64,000 nt of DNA from Macrosoma leucophasiata (GCA_036365455.1 JAWQUS010000007.1:18678001-18742000); one strand, 5' to 3'. Shown: positions 1-11,217, counted from the first letter of the stretch. A program made the numbers and translations. The notes: generated from the sequence alone by a model not told the origin.

Positions 1-391
1 GTTGTGTCACATATCAAACGAAAGAAGTTGTTGTCAGCATCTCAGATATATTTTTTTTAATAATTTTTGCATAAACAAATTTGAAGTTATTTAAGAAAAA
101 CGACGAAAATTGACCACCCACCCCTATCTCCGAAACGACTGAACTTAAAATTTTGAAAAAAATGTGGAAAATAGTTCTTTGCTTATAGATTACTGTAAAA
201 CCTATAAGAAGTTTGAGTATTCAAATTAAATCGAAAATTCTTAATAATATAACCCCCCCTGCCGGTACCACCGTAACCGCTATGTCCCTTCATTTTAAAT
301 CTGTAATAATTTGGAAAATATTTATTTAAATTACGGAAGAATTAGTGGTGAGGACACCACGCGAGTCGAACTCGCACTTGTCCGGTTTTTT
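1..391 (-). repeat. Family C dispersed repeat, copy 1 (cut by window edge)
   Basis: Reverse complement of the copy at 20,254-20,843. Read on the minus strand it begins with a short A run, then CCGGACAAGTGCGAGTTCGA, then the same block that includes GGTTACGGTGGTACCGGCAG. The phrase GAGTTCGACTC resembles a pol III B box, which may hint at a tRNA-like origin, but no A box was recognised. The element runs off the left edge, so only its 5' part is present. Family identity rests on direct comparison of the two copies. Confidence 0.8.
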
Positions 392-785
392 GCAATTAGG
401 TACTAGTAAAATTTTATATTGTTGTGAGAATTTGTGGAAGAAAAATTGTTACAAGTGCAAAATTAGGGGTCACTTCATGATTTCTTTGTATCCATTTCAT
501 TTCATTACCCTCCCTCCTCATAGGCACAGCTCAGGGAGTTAAAAAACACGCAAAGTATTAAATCTTCAGAAATTATGTATATTTTATTTCAATGTAAAGT
601 CGTTAGTGGCTGCTACAGCTCTTGAAAGAGTTCGAAGATTAGGCAGTTAAACCTACACGGTTTTGCGTGAGATGCGCCTTAAGACATTCTTTACGTGAAA
701 ATTACGACATTTCTTTTTATGAATTAAGAAGATCATTCATAGGCAATTATATTTAATTATTTTTTACATTGTCATTTAACACCTA
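392..785. other. Unassigned AT-rich spacer
   Basis: No ORF of note, no hairpin and no match to other parts of the window were seen. The stretch around 600-700 is slightly more GC-rich but has no recognisable coding or RNA character. Confidence 0.5.
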
Positions 786-1034
786 CAATTCAAGGATACT
801 TACCCACTTACGGTGATCCCATCAGAACACCAGCGCTGTAGTGCCAACTACAGCAATCAGCTGAGATGGGTACCATTTTTTTGGTGTCACACATACATCA
901 TGCCGTTAGTCGTGTTAAGTTGTCTTCCCTGTTTTTTTTTTGTAGTTTTTTTAATATTTTATTGTTTTTGTGTATCTAGTGATGTATTGTGTGTGTCAAA
1001 AAATAAACTATTTCTATTCTATTCTATTTCTATA
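786..1034 (+). repeat. Possible retroelement 3' end with TTCTA tail
   Basis: The stretch ends with an AATAAA signal at 1,002-1,007 followed by about four TTCTA pentamers, a layout typical of 5'-truncated non-LTR elements in insects. A small perfect hairpin (GCTGTAGT / ACTACAGC) sits near 830-850. No reverse-transcriptase coding sequence is left, so the element type is inferred from the tail alone. Confidence 0.35.
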
Positions 1035-1922
1035 CAAGTCATTTCTTGATTTACTATTTAATTTCATAAAAATGCAAAATATATTTTAAATTTTCACCTT
1101 TGGATTAGGTATACATTTCAATTACCATCACGATCGTACCGATCTTTTATTAAACCAATCGTTTCCTACAATCGTGGATATGAAATCAAAAATTCACATC
1201 CAATTTACTCATTACCGCAGAACGTATTTTAACGTGTCGAATAGCAAGTAACAGCGGATTTAATTAATATATCTGACCAATATAAATAGCGGTTTACAGA
1301 CGTAGTAATGTAGTCTGACATGCCTGATGCCGAGCGCCGATGCAACGCACTGATAACATTCCGGCTCAGGATTCGAACACGAAATTCTCGACGTGGTCAA
1401 ATCTGAACCATACTTGAGGTACAACGTTTCTGTCTCACCGTATATGTATGTATGGTCGAATGCGAGGAATTTACAGTTAATTGATTGAAGCTCATCTTCC
1501 ATTGCGGCCGGCCTGCCAATCTAGGCTTTCGAACGCCTAGTCCGCCGCGCAATGTCCTGCATTCCGTTGCTCGACGACGTGGCATATTGGATGAGAGGTC
1601 TCGTCATTGGGCGATAGGATCGTGACAGAGAATTCGTCGGTCGGCTGCCGGTGGAATGCGAGCGGTAATTGATTTGTCCTGCGTAATCGACGGCCTGAAC
1701 GGGATTGACGGGAGTATCGAGACGTCATGCTAGAGTCGCCGGAGATACTCGTAGCGGCACACGTAACGCACTCGAACTTCTTGCGAATCTCTGTTAGCCT
1801 GGTAACCCTGTTTCACATGTCACACACATCTCAACTCCTGTCAATGTGTGTTGAGTTCATCCGGATTATACATTGAGTAGGATTTTGTTTGTAAAATCTA
1901 AACTTTTACCTACTCTTATTCT
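1035..1922. other. Spacer with GC-richer patch (1,310-1,800)
   Basis: The first part is AT-rich. From about 1,310 to 1,800 the composition becomes clearly more GC-rich with many CG dinucleotides, and short overlapping minus-strand reading frames appear there only because stops are rarer. None resembles a known protein. The patch may be an old repeat or regulatory DNA; the sequence does not decide. Confidence 0.4.
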
Positions 1923-2292
1923 GAAGCGCGCATGGCCCAGCGGCTGGTGTAGATCGTAAGCGATCTGCTCGGTTAAGCACTACGGGCGCGGTCGGGTAGT
2001 GTGATGGGTGACCGCTAGTGGCAAATTAAATGCGCGTTTCCGTGCTTCGGAGGGCACGTTAAGCCGTTGGTCCCGGTTGCTATCGATGGATAGCGGTCGT
2101 TAAACCTTGTCGGAGGCCTTATGGGCGGTTTGAAAACATCCGACAGTGGGTTGGCCACTAACCCACCTACCTCCACCAATCCGCATTGGAGCAGCGTGGT
2201 GGAGTAAGCTCCAGGCCGCCCCCCAAAAAGGGAAGAGACTCGTGCCCAGCGGACAGTGGGACGTATAATGGGTTGCCATTATTAATATTATA
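1923..2292 (+). mobile_element. 5S rRNA-like SINE (family A), copy 1
   Basis: The 5' third resembles the internal promoter of 5S rRNA genes: GGTTAAGCAC at 1,971-1,980 (box A-like), then GGGCGCGGTCGG, and GATGGGTGACCGC at 2,003-2,015 (box C). These have the same order and spacing as in 5S rRNA. The 3' part carries AATCCGCATTGG, GTGGGACGTATAATGGG and an ATT-rich tail. SINEs of this build (SINE3 class) use pol III and are mobilised by a partner LINE sharing their 3' end. This copy is full length compared with the one at 47,430. A short insertion lies near the CCCAGC...CAGTGGG segment. No clear target duplication was found. Confidence 0.8.
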
Positions 2293-3420
2293 AATATAAA
2301 ACAATTGCTCGCATTCTACATTTATAACAATCGTTCGTGTTAAGAACAGTCGCCAGCAATTCATCGCACGCGAACATTAAACCGGTCCGGTTTGTTTTAT
2401 ACCACTTTATACTTACAGCGCGAAGCCAAATAAAATTAATATTCATAGTCGTTGTATTTATTGGCTTTCAATTAGTATAATCTTAATGGAGCATTAACAT
2501 ACGCGCGGGCGGCGCGGCGCGTCCGAGTGAGCCTCGTCTGTCGTCGAGTTGCCAGTTTATGTAGTATTTTACACCTTGTAACTTAATAGTACAATATAAT
2601 GATCCAACGATACCCGGCTGCGTCTAATTAGTAATTCATCAGCCCTGAGACGTAAATAATTTTATTAGGATGATTGGTATGAACCCAATCTTCACACTAC
2701 TTCGCAGAATGCTGTACTTTGTCTGTCAGACTCAGCTTCACCTTTAAAAATAAATATAATAGTTTGACTTTAAGGTGAGAGAAACCTATTTATGGTTTAG
2801 GAGTAGGTTTTAAGAAAAGCTAATTAAATACCCGATGCTGTTTTTAAGACTAGGTACTAGACTTTGCCTCAGATTCATAGAGTGGGTTCTATGTACCTAT
2901 AGTATCTACAGTAACAGTTAAAATTGTGATAAACTTTCAATCTGACTCAATCTTGCGTCATCGTACGTTTTATACCTACTACAAACAAGATTATTTTAAA
3001 ATGGTCACAGATTATGTCAATGATTATTTTAAAGCTAAGTACAATTTAAACATTTTTGCTATGAAACAACATTATAAAACCTATAACTTTTGGTTGACAA
3101 ACTTTTTTAACTTAAAACATCAAAATATTAGCCTTTTTGGTGTGGACATTGAGTGGCTAAGAATGAAATAACTCATTTAATTTAATACTTTGTTATCTGT
3201 ACACAATGTCATACTGTATTACGTTACGTACCTTCCTACATAAATCAACTCAGCAGGATGATAGTATTATTAATATTGCACTTATAAAATCATAAAATGA
3301 AAACTCTAATTATTGATTTAGGAACATACTGTATGTATGTACGCGACTGTGACCAGTATCATACCTACGTCTACAACAACCAATTAAGAAAAATACTACC
3401 TACATGTTTAATTAATTCAA
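2293..3420. other. Spacer without recognisable gene
   Basis: Mostly AT-rich. A short GC-rich block (about 2,500-2,545) reads CGCGGGCGGCGCGGCGCG. The longest open frame (2,926-3,171, +) has low-complexity, F/Y/K-rich content and no recognisable domain. Confidence 0.5.
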
Positions 3421-3660
3421 TACCGCTAGAGCCGTCCGTCGGATGACTCAAAAAGGAGGCATATCGCACCGTGACTGTCCCAGTTCACCTCAGCCGTTAC
3501 GAATAATTACATAAATGGGCAACCGATTCAGATCTAAGCTGGCAACATCGGTCGCGGAAGGCTCGCTGCCGATGACCTCCGGCGACCGGTTCTCGCGACT
3601 GCCCCTCCTCCTCCCCACACACCCTCCCCCCGCGAGCCTCGCACACATTTCATTACCTTA
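3421..3660. other. GC-rich patch with C-runs (G4-capable minus strand)
   Basis: An island of GC-rich sequence in AT-rich surroundings. Between 3,602 and 3,631 there are four C-runs (4, 4, 3 and 6) with spacers of 7, 5 and 1 bases, so the minus strand fits the G3+N1-7 quadruplex pattern. No coding similarity. A regulatory role is only an inference. Confidence 0.4.
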
Positions 3661-3842
3661 TTATTATATTAAATGCTATAATACACATTGTAGGCATTAG
3701 TCCGCCGAGACGTCCTAAGAAAGGGTAATGTATGGCCCACGTAGTTCTGCGGTTTGTTTTTATTTGAAAGCCTTAGGATTAGCGCGGTCATCTTTATAGC
3801 CTTTTTCAATGTTGAATGGTTCTACGGCCATTTTTCATAATA

Positions 3843-3904
3843 CCGAGTCAAATAACCTACCAATAACCCACCTACCTAACTAGGTAGGTAGGTATTTGAC
3901 TCGG
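3843..3904. repeat. Imperfect hairpin ending in CCGAGTCAAATA
   Basis: The outer arms CCGAGTCAAATAACCTACC and GGTAGGTATTTGACTCGG pair with one unpaired base, and the inner CCTACCTA/TAGGTAGG pairs again. About 62 bp in total. It looks like a small foldback element or a palindromic rearrangement of the local GTAGGTA repeats. Confidence 0.6.
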
Positions 3905-4095
3905 CATACGATTGTTATGCTTGAATGTGCATTTAGACTATTTTTTTAATTAAGCGTAGGTATCTACCGTTAGTAAATTAATTCATATGAAATAACAAAA
4001 CTTTGATGTGATCATCTGTGATAAGAGAACGAAATACCAAAGTAGAAATATAATTCTTAGATCATTGGTTGACAGAAGTGGTGGTTCATACAGAC

Positions 4096-4184
4096 AGGGA
4101 ACTCTCCGCTTATCAAAAATCAGTCAAGTATAGCTGTTATTACCACCGCATAATGTACCAATGTGGTCAAGCGGACAGTTCCCT
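4096..4184. mobile_element. Family E MITE, copy 1 (89 bp)
   Basis: Terminal inverted repeats AGGGAACTCTCCGCTT and AAGCGGACAGTTCCCT (one mismatch in 16) enclose about 57 bp. A diverged copy with the same ends and similar interior (TTATTACCAC, then TGTGGTCAAGCGG or GCGGTCAAGCGG) lies at 56,361-56,452. The superfamily is not clear because no convincing target duplication is visible. Confidence 0.6.
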
Positions 4185-4264
4185 ATTAATACATACATAG
4201 AGACATCTACTCAAAAACCGACGTCAAAACGCCTTGCCACCCCTGATACCTACCTTAATTATTT

Positions 4265-4392
4265 TGCCTCTGCGATGATTATTACGGGGCTATACACTCT
4301 CATCTAAGCAGATCACTACCATTTTGCGGCAGATGATTAGGTAGAAGGCACCTCGCCTCCGACAGTGGACCTTTACCACGAGTAAAATTTGC
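4265..4392 (+). repeat. Family B repeat, decayed 3' part
   Basis: Segments such as ATCACTACCATTTTGCGGC, GATTAGGTAGAAGGC and GACAGTGGACCTTTACCAC align in order with the 3' half of the family B copy at 8,846-9,139. The 5' half is missing or too diverged to see. Confidence 0.45.
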
Positions 4393-4921
4393 ATAGATTT
4401 AAAAAGAACTAACTAGCCATCGACGAAAAGTCCAATAATCTAAGGTACCTACATTTTTCATTGCAGTCTTTCAGTTTTAACACGCAGACTAACAGACTAC
4501 AGATAGTAGAGTGCCACTTGCAGATGTAGATCTCAAGGCCTTAGTATACTCGTAATACTACAACTTACCAGATTTATCTGCTACTAAATATTAGTTCAGT
4601 TTTTTTCGTTCAATATCTCTTCTTCTTTCTTTCTTTTGGTTAATGGCAACTACCAACTTTTAAGGGTAATTCTGCCAGTTCAATATCTCATTTCATCCTC
4701 ATTTCTGACATTGACATTTTAAAAGTCTTGGTGTGAAAACGAATCTGCATTGAAAATATTGTTTTTATTAAGCTATCTTACCTATATAAATAGCGATTTC
4801 AATTATCATCCATGCGCACTCTATACTATTCTACCACTTTCATTATCTTATTGTTGGGTCGGTCAGTTGACATTGAATCAACTTTTATATTGAAAAGAGA
4901 ACCATTTGAGCGATGTATTAT

Positions 4922-5106
4922 TTACGTAGACGTGATTCCTTAAAAGAATTATTTAAGCAAATAAATATAATGACGGTCCCCTACCAATAGGTATATCAAT
5001 TTGATGTAAATAAACAGTGCTCGAGGAAAACTTCAATTTCTTTGAAAAAATCGTTGATGGGTGTAGTTATAATACAAGGAACAAGATCAAATTGACTCTT
5101 CCCACT
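4922..5106 (+). pseudogene. Decayed fragment of the window's CR1-group LINE ORF2 C-terminus
   Basis: Translated on the plus strand, this reads DSLKELFKQINIMTVPYQ and then breaks. It matches the C-terminal region of the intact ORF2 (about residues 870-910), which has DSLKELFKRINIMTVPCQ. Further on, TATAATACAAGGAACAAG matches the same ORF2 at its TYNTRNKNKL segment. An in-frame stop and indels follow, so it is a dead, truncated copy of the same or a close LINE family, in the opposite orientation to the intact copy at 29-34 kb. Confidence 0.7.
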
Positions 5107-6589
5107 TTTTTTTTTAAACTTATAAGTCCGTCTTAACATAAAATGTAAAATGTAGTAATAAGATTCCATCCAAGACTAGACCGCGCTTTACTGCCGATGT
5201 GACTGTAGAGTCCCTTATGGCCGAATACTCAAACCTCACTCAACTTTAAGCAACCCTCAAATATGCGCAATCTCTATCGTTTGAACGTGTTTTATAAAGA
5301 CAGAAGACTTTTAAGTCCCACTTAGATTTCAGTGACGTTTGAGTATTTGGCCGTTAGATTCCAAATAAAGGAGCTTTAACGCACAGATATCAGAATTATT
5401 TAAGGTTGTTAAATCTAAGAGGACATCATTGTTCTTGTCGTAATGTCTGAACAATTTATCTTCATTAACATTTTTTTTTAATCTAGGCATATCTATAACT
5501 GGTTCATTGTGTACCATCGTGAACTACAAATTACTCACACAACAAAAAGAATAAATCCTATTTAAACGAAATCAGGAACAAAATCATAAATTAATTAGGA
5601 ATATTTTACAGAAATAAGAAGTAAGTACCTACCTGTAATTTAAGTTTCGAAGTCAATCGTATGTTCAATAAAAATAAACACTATTAAAAAGATCAATTTT
5701 GTATAATTTTATTGAAAGATCGTTAGCTGAATAACAAATATAATATATAAACTGATATAGAAAATAAGAAAAACCCATCCAGATACGTATCACAGCCATG
5801 TCTACTCAATTGAATAGTCCGACGAGACGTTACGACTGCATTTTAATAGAGATAAGAGATCAAAAATAAACTATTTCCACTATTTTGTTCTTAATTGACT
5901 TAATAAGATACTGCTTAATTATGAAACAAAGCTTTCTGGAAGCCAATTTATTTAATTAAAATAAATACGAACACACTAATCAAGCCCAATTATATAGTAT
6001 AACAAGAAAAGTGAAATAGAAAATTTTAATCAACATCTATTAATTAAGATGGATAGAGTCTAGTAATAGCAAAATGAAGTTTTACATATTATTGTGTCAC
6101 AAGGAATGTATCAAATTAAAGATGTTTAACAGTTGTGCCGCGTCTTGGAACTTCTGCTCGGTATAAAGCACATTACAAAATATCGCGTTACAGCGTGCGG
6201 TGCACTTGATCATGCCGTTGTCTGTGCTCTTTTATTTGTATGCCTCAAGTTTTTCTTTTTTAAATTCAAACCGCTTTGAACGCCGACCGCACCGACCGCA
6301 CCGCTTAACGCTGGCCACAGACGTCGACCAGCCCGAATATGCATCGCTACACCCTATATTAATTTGCGTGTAACCATCTTTAAAATCAATATTCATTTAC
6401 AATAAACGTGTTGCGGTGAACACATTTCTAACTTTAAATAGTTTTGTTCACCACAGTACCATGAGAGTCGCGAGACCGCGAACTTTGAAATAAATCTAAG
6501 ACGAGTTTGTTTATTTTATTGGCACTCGAAACTGGTACAATCGCGCACAAATTCAATTGGCACGTCAAAATATCAGTGGTAATAGAGCG
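5107..6589. other. AT-rich spacer without recognisable gene
   Basis: A 62-aa minus-strand frame at 5,329-5,517 has an ordinary-looking composition but no recognised motif and no splice context I could support. The stretch 6,280-6,310 has tandem CACCGACCG-like units. The rest shows nothing. Confidence 0.45.
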
Positions 6590-6860
6590 ATTGGAGTGCG
6601 TGCACCGAGGCCGAGGCTCGGTCGACCAATTTATTCGTCGGGACGTCAGATTTCGAGGGCCTCGTTACGACTAAGCCTCCAATTAGACTTATCCCTAATT
6701 AAGAGATGCCAATAAATTACCCTCCATCACGGGCTAACGAAGACGCGCCGCACTAATAACGCTAATTGATTTTGAGTAATGAGCCCGAGTTTTGATGGAG
6801 CTGATTGGAGTCGCGAGGGCGTCATCGATCGCCTCTATTGCCAATCCTAATAGATTCAGT
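6590..6860. promoter_or_regulatory. Candidate cis-regulatory patch rich in TAAT cores
   Basis: A GC-richer block that alternates CG-rich phrases (GAGGCCGAGGCTCGGTCGAC) with many homeodomain-type cores (CCAATTAG, CCTAATTAAG, GCTAATTGATT, GAGTAATGAG). This composition is typical of conserved non-coding regulatory DNA near insect developmental genes. A 92-aa minus-strand frame (6,734-7,012) overlaps it but resembles nothing known. Function is inferred from composition only. Confidence 0.3.
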
Positions 6861-7090
6861 TGGTGTAGTTTATAATACGTTAGCGAAATTCCGACGAATA
6901 TGAGTGAGCCTTTTAGAGTGTATTTTTGTACCTTGACTTGAGACCAAAATTCAACTATTTTTGACGTAACAATACCTAGTGGTAATTTTTTCGAAATGGC
7001 AAATGTTTCCATTTGATTTTTTTTTTTGTCAATCAGAGTAGGAAACTGGAATTATTTGTAGCCAGTGCGTAATTGTTGTTGTATGGGATT

Positions 7091-7153
7091 AAATCTGAGT
7101 GTCCGAAGTCGAGTTACTGATATTTAATCTGAGTGTCCGAAGTCAAGTTACTG
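7091..7153. repeat. Two-unit tandem duplication, 34-bp period
   Basis: AATCTGAGTGTCCGAAGTC, then GAGTTACTG or AAGTTACTG, appears twice in a row with one substitution in the shared core. A recent local slippage or duplication. Confidence 0.85.
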
Positions 7154-8279
7154 CCCATAGGTTGGGAAATAACCCTTTCTATAGGCAGGAGTTTCATTGA
7201 TCATAGCAGAGGACTGAATGGCCAGAGTAAAATGGGCAAAGTACCCCAAATGTGCAATACATATTCTAAGATTTGATATGCACAACTTTTTGGTCAGGAG
7301 GCGTGTAATCATCTCACTTATATGTATGTATGTATGAATGTATCATCACGCCAAGTCCCTTTTGTAAAGTGGTAATTTTTTTAAGAAATAGAAAACAGGC
7401 ATTCATTCACTATCGTAAAAAAATCATTTACGGTAGTGATATACTGTGAACCATATTCAATAACCAAAGATTTATTCACGACGTCACAATTCAAACACAT
7501 TAACTTTTTCTTATCCTATCAAATTATTTACTAATTAAATTAATTAAAGATTAATATAACTTAAACCATACTTAACTACATGCTATCTTAGGTACGAACT
7601 TTATTAAATTTTACTCGCAAATCTTATCTCTTTCTGGATTGTGCACATGCAAAAAAATTTTCTATTGCGTTTCCTGTACTATATTTTTTCAATGCAAAAA
7701 TATTTTTTTACTACGCCTAGACTTTAGTGACTTTATAATTAATCTGTCTGAATAATTCTTACACAAACATGTTTTTAATAACAGAACAATCGCATAGCGT
7801 AGCGTAACTACTACATATTTAAATTTATTCTGTCAGCGGAAGAAACCAATCGTAAGTTAGTATCAACAAGAAACTAAAGCGCAATTTCCCTTTAATTGAA
7901 TTCCATTACCATAGTAAAAGCTTAAGTTTAATTACGGAGACCAAACATTTGACTTTAAATATTTCCTTATAGATAAATGTCAATTATAATTCAAATGTAT
8001 AAGCAAGAGTCATTGAAAACGGATATGATCGTTTGGTAGTTGTTAGTTTTGGACAGCTACGATTCGAATTTGTTTTGATTATTAATTCTCTTAATCTATT
8101 TATTTGCTAGCTTCGGGACTTGACAACCGTAGCGCCCACTAGCAAAAGGATTTTCTTCTACTGGAAGAGAGTTGTTCCACTAGTGCAGTCAGTCAACTGA
8201 ACAATGGCGGTCAAATCATTCAAATGGATAGGTAGTACAAGCAATAACGTAAAATGGGCAGCAGCGTCCTGCGACAAAA
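7154..8279. other. AT-rich spacer
   Basis: No gene-like frame, no repeat shared with the rest of the window, only a short GTAT microsatellite near 7,322-7,345. Confidence 0.5.
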
Positions 8280-8397
8280 CTACCTGCGATAAAAACCTGC
8301 CAATCCGCATGCCAAGCGTGGCAATCATGACATATCCCCTTTATGGGTAGGCTTTCCAATCCAGTAGTGGACATCTTTCGGGTGATGTGATGATATC
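8280..8397 (+). repeat. Remnant of a LINE/SINE 3' end with GAT-type tail
   Basis: Contains CCAAGCGTGGCAATCATGAC, CCCCTTTATGGGTAGGC and CCAGTAGTGGACATC, then GATGTGATGATATC. This order (paired C/G block, CAGTAGTGG, GATGATG tail) is that of a 3' UTR seen at the end of many decayed lepidopteran LINEs. No coding sequence remains. Confidence 0.4.
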
Positions 8398-8516
8398 CTA
8401 TTTTATTCAGAAGCGTTTATAATTAACACCACGCTGTCTCTATCGTTGATCTCGTAGGATTTAAGGGGTACTTCAAGTTTTATGACGTTTCAGTATTCGG
8501 AAAGTTCCTCCACTTA

Positions 8517-8665
8517 GCCTGAGTTGCACCGAGATAATATATTTGTTAAAGGTAAAGTTAATGTATTATTTCACATCCTTCTCTAACTTAAGAAATCTGT
8601 TAGAGTTAAAGAAGGATGTGAAATATTACAATAACTTTAACAAATATCTTGGTTCAACCCAGGCT
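8517..8665. mobile_element. Family D foldback MITE, copy 1 (TA target)
   Basis: The two halves are nearly complete inverted copies of each other. The left end AGCCTGAGTTGCACC pairs with the right end GGTTCAACCCAGGCT, and pairing extends inward for about 60 bases to a small loop. TA flanks both sides (8,515-8,516 and 8,666-8,667), as expected for Tc1/mariner-type mobilisation. Copies at 35,548 and 54,658 share the ends and the TA flanks. Confidence 0.8.
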
Positions 8666-8845
8666 TAATCTAATTGTGTCTCTAAAACGACAAGAAAAAA
8701 ATATTTGCACTATTATCGGGTAGTTAAATTTTTGAGAGCCGAAGCCAAAGGATTTTTCTTCTGTGCTAATAAATACTACCATCTAACAAAAAGTTACAAA
8801 AAAAATATTAAGAAAGCAATAATTTAATAGTTTCTTTTTTATTAT

Positions 8846-9139
8846 TTTTTTTTTTTATGTAATTGAAGTGGCAAACAAGCATGCAGTTCACACTGATGTT
8901 AAGTGATGACTGCAGCCTATAGACACCCACATAAAGACCAAGGTCAAAGTGCAAATGCGTTACCCCTCCTGAGGCCTAAGGTGTTATGCCTCTGTGCCGG
9001 AAATTACAGGGCCGTACATTACCACCTGACCGGAACACGATAGTGCTGAACACTACCATTTAGCGGCAAGTAAATCAGGTAATGCGGTGGTGCCTACGCC
9101 CGCGGGCTCCGTCACTGGAGCTCTACCACCAGTGAAAAA
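8846..9139 (+). repeat. Family B short interspersed repeat, copy 1 (full length)
   Basis: About 290 bp, from a T-rich start and ATGTAATTGAAGTGGCAAAC to CTCTACCACCAGTGAAAAA. Landmarks in order are CAAGCATGCAGTTCACACTG, GATGACTGCAGCCTATAGAC, CTCCTGAGGCCTAAGG, GTGCCGGAAATTACAGGG, CCGGAACACGATAGTGCTGA, and a CTCC...GGAG hairpin just before the end. It has no ORF. The 60,070 copy is the closest full-length relative. The mobilising element is unknown; no A/B boxes or terminal inverted repeats were identified. Confidence 0.8.
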
Positions 9140-9157
9140 GTTGATTAGATTATATTT

Positions 9158-9560
9158 TTTTTTATGTCATGAAGTGGCAATCAAGCATACAGTTTACATT
9201 GATGGTAAGTAATACTGTTGCCTATACATCTACAAAATACTAGAGATTTAAATGTTGATGCTTTACCACTCCTGAGACCTAAAATATTATGCCGGAAATT
9301 ACAGTTCACATTGATGGTAAGTAATACTGTTGCCTATTAACATCTACATAATACTAGAGATTTCAATGTTGATGCTTTACCACTCCTGAGGCCTAAGATA
9401 TTATGCCGGAAATTACAGGAGCGTACATTACCATCTGATCGGAACACGACAGTTCTGAACACGATCATTTAGCGGCACGTAGATTAGGTATTGCGGTGGT
9501 GTCTACGCCCGCTATCTCCGTCGCTGGTGTTCTAAAACCATTTGATAAGGTTATGATGTC
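9158..9560 (+). repeat. Family B copy with internal 135-bp duplication
   Basis: Starts 18 bp after the previous copy in the same orientation. The segment from ACATTGATGGTAAGTAATAC through TTATGCCGGAAATTACAG occurs twice in tandem, at about 9,196-9,305 and 9,308-9,418. The join falls at TTACAGTTCACATTG, where the two copies share a few bases, which suggests unequal recombination or slippage. The 3' half is normal. Confidence 0.75.
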
Positions 9561-10739
9561 ATTGAGCAACACTCAACCATGAAAGCACTCTACTTGACTC
9601 TACCACTAGTCAAAATAAAATCCGATTATATAGCGTTGCTAATTACTGATATTTATGTGACTGCATGCTGCTTTGCTATTTTATTCGCATGAATAAAACG
9701 CCCATGCGCATAAAACAAAGTCAAAAGGAATTCGTTAGTGAAGAGATCGCATATCGTCCGACAATGATCAATTATGATTCCTTCATACCAATTTAAACAA
9801 ATACGTTTTACGGTCGGTCCTTTGAATTTATGTTTAAGCTCGTAAAGTTAATTTTCATATTCATGTTAATGTATACCACTAATGGTTACCGAAGAGTTGA
9901 TAGATATTCTAAAGGGCACGGTATTTATTATTGCTTTGCAATACATTTGACCGCAATACTATACACAATTGTGTGTTTGTCAAAATATTTATGTTTCACG
10001 TTATTGTTTTGGTAGTGACCACATTTTAGTTTAAAATAGATGTAAGTTAACGGTCAGCGAGTAATTTGGAGTCTGCCATTTATTTATGATTTGACACCTA
10101 TTATTTTATCGGTGAAAAAATGCGACAGGTAAAGCGGTACATTAGGTACCAACACAACCTTAAGATTAATTCGTATGGTATGGTAAGTAACTACATCCCA
10201 TATTTTTCGACTATTGAAATATGACCAAGGCACTATACTTGCAGGGAAATATGTAATATATTTTTTTGTTACGACATGGAGGCCGCTACCAGTTATTAAA
10301 TATTGACAAAGAGCGTTGTATGAATGTTTTTAGTTTAAATTATGTTTTCATTTATGTTTTATTCAAGTGTTAATATATATTTTTTAAATGTTTTATTTTA
10401 TTTAATAATAACTGCAAGATAAGCTCTCGTAGACAAACGCACCTCTTCCCCCTTTCCCTTAATCCCTTTTCTACGTTAGAAAAAGAACTACAAGTACCTT
10501 CCTTGTGATGACTACAGGGAAGTATTAAATCTCATAATGGTGAAGTTCCTCCATAGGGCGTTTCATTTAGAAAATTTGCTTGTCTGCGTATAGCTAGATT
10601 GATAGAAAGAGCATTGTATCAATTTGTATCTTTAGGTAAATTTATTTATTTAAATACCGGTTAACGAAAAATCTGTGAGAGAAATATGTATTTTCAAGGT
10701 GATAATACATGTAAATTATTGGTTTTCAAACCCCGAGCT
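9561..10739. other. AT-rich spacer
   Basis: No recognisable gene. A 61-aa plus-strand frame at 9,830-10,015 encodes a hydrophobic peptide, but composition alone explains it. Confidence 0.5.
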
Positions 10740-10905
10740 ATAAGCCTAGTATTAGTGGTGGTACTACTGCGTAAACGGGTCACGTAATGGAAGTGGTCAC
10801 CGTCGACTTGCAACGGAACTCTGGTGTTGCAAATGTTCATAGGTGTGCGCCAACCCGCTGCCAGCTCTGAAGGACTCTTTTGATGCGATTTTGGAAGAAC
10901 CTCAT
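10740..10905 (-). repeat. Family H dispersed repeat, copy 1
   Basis: Read on the minus strand it starts GAGGTTCTTCCAAAATCGC, then ATCAAAAGAGTCCTTCAGAG, CTGGCAGCGGGTTGGC, TGAACATTTGCAACACC and GACGGTGACCAC. The copy at 52,957-53,090 shows the same blocks in the same order. It is a common type of lepidopteran interspersed repeat with no coding capacity here. Confidence 0.7.
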
Positions 10906-11217
10906 ATTATAGCATAGTTCATATTTACAATTCGTACCAAAATCTAGCCGGAACTAAAACTACCCGTCTTCCCTCTAATCTTATAATTGTACATCGTACG
11001 TACAATCTTAATATCGAAAGCGAGATGTTCTAATCCATTTGCAGAGCTTAGGATTTAATCCACCTGGGTGGCCCTGTGTGGATTGGTCTTTCTGCTTAAC
11101 TTTAATGAGTATAGTTTAGAAGAGACATGCCTCACAAATTCGATTGCAAAGTTAACCGTTGAATTGTTGGTTAGTTATACCAACCAGAACTTACCTCTCC
11201 ACCATATCAGGTAGGGA

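Noticed and set aside
5329..5517. 62-aa minus-strand frame as a small exon
   Set aside because: It looks more protein-like than most but has no recognised family, and no supporting splice signals were found.
6734..7012. 92-aa minus-strand frame as a host exon
   Set aside because: No recognised motif; the overlapping DNA is better explained as a TAAT-rich non-coding patch.
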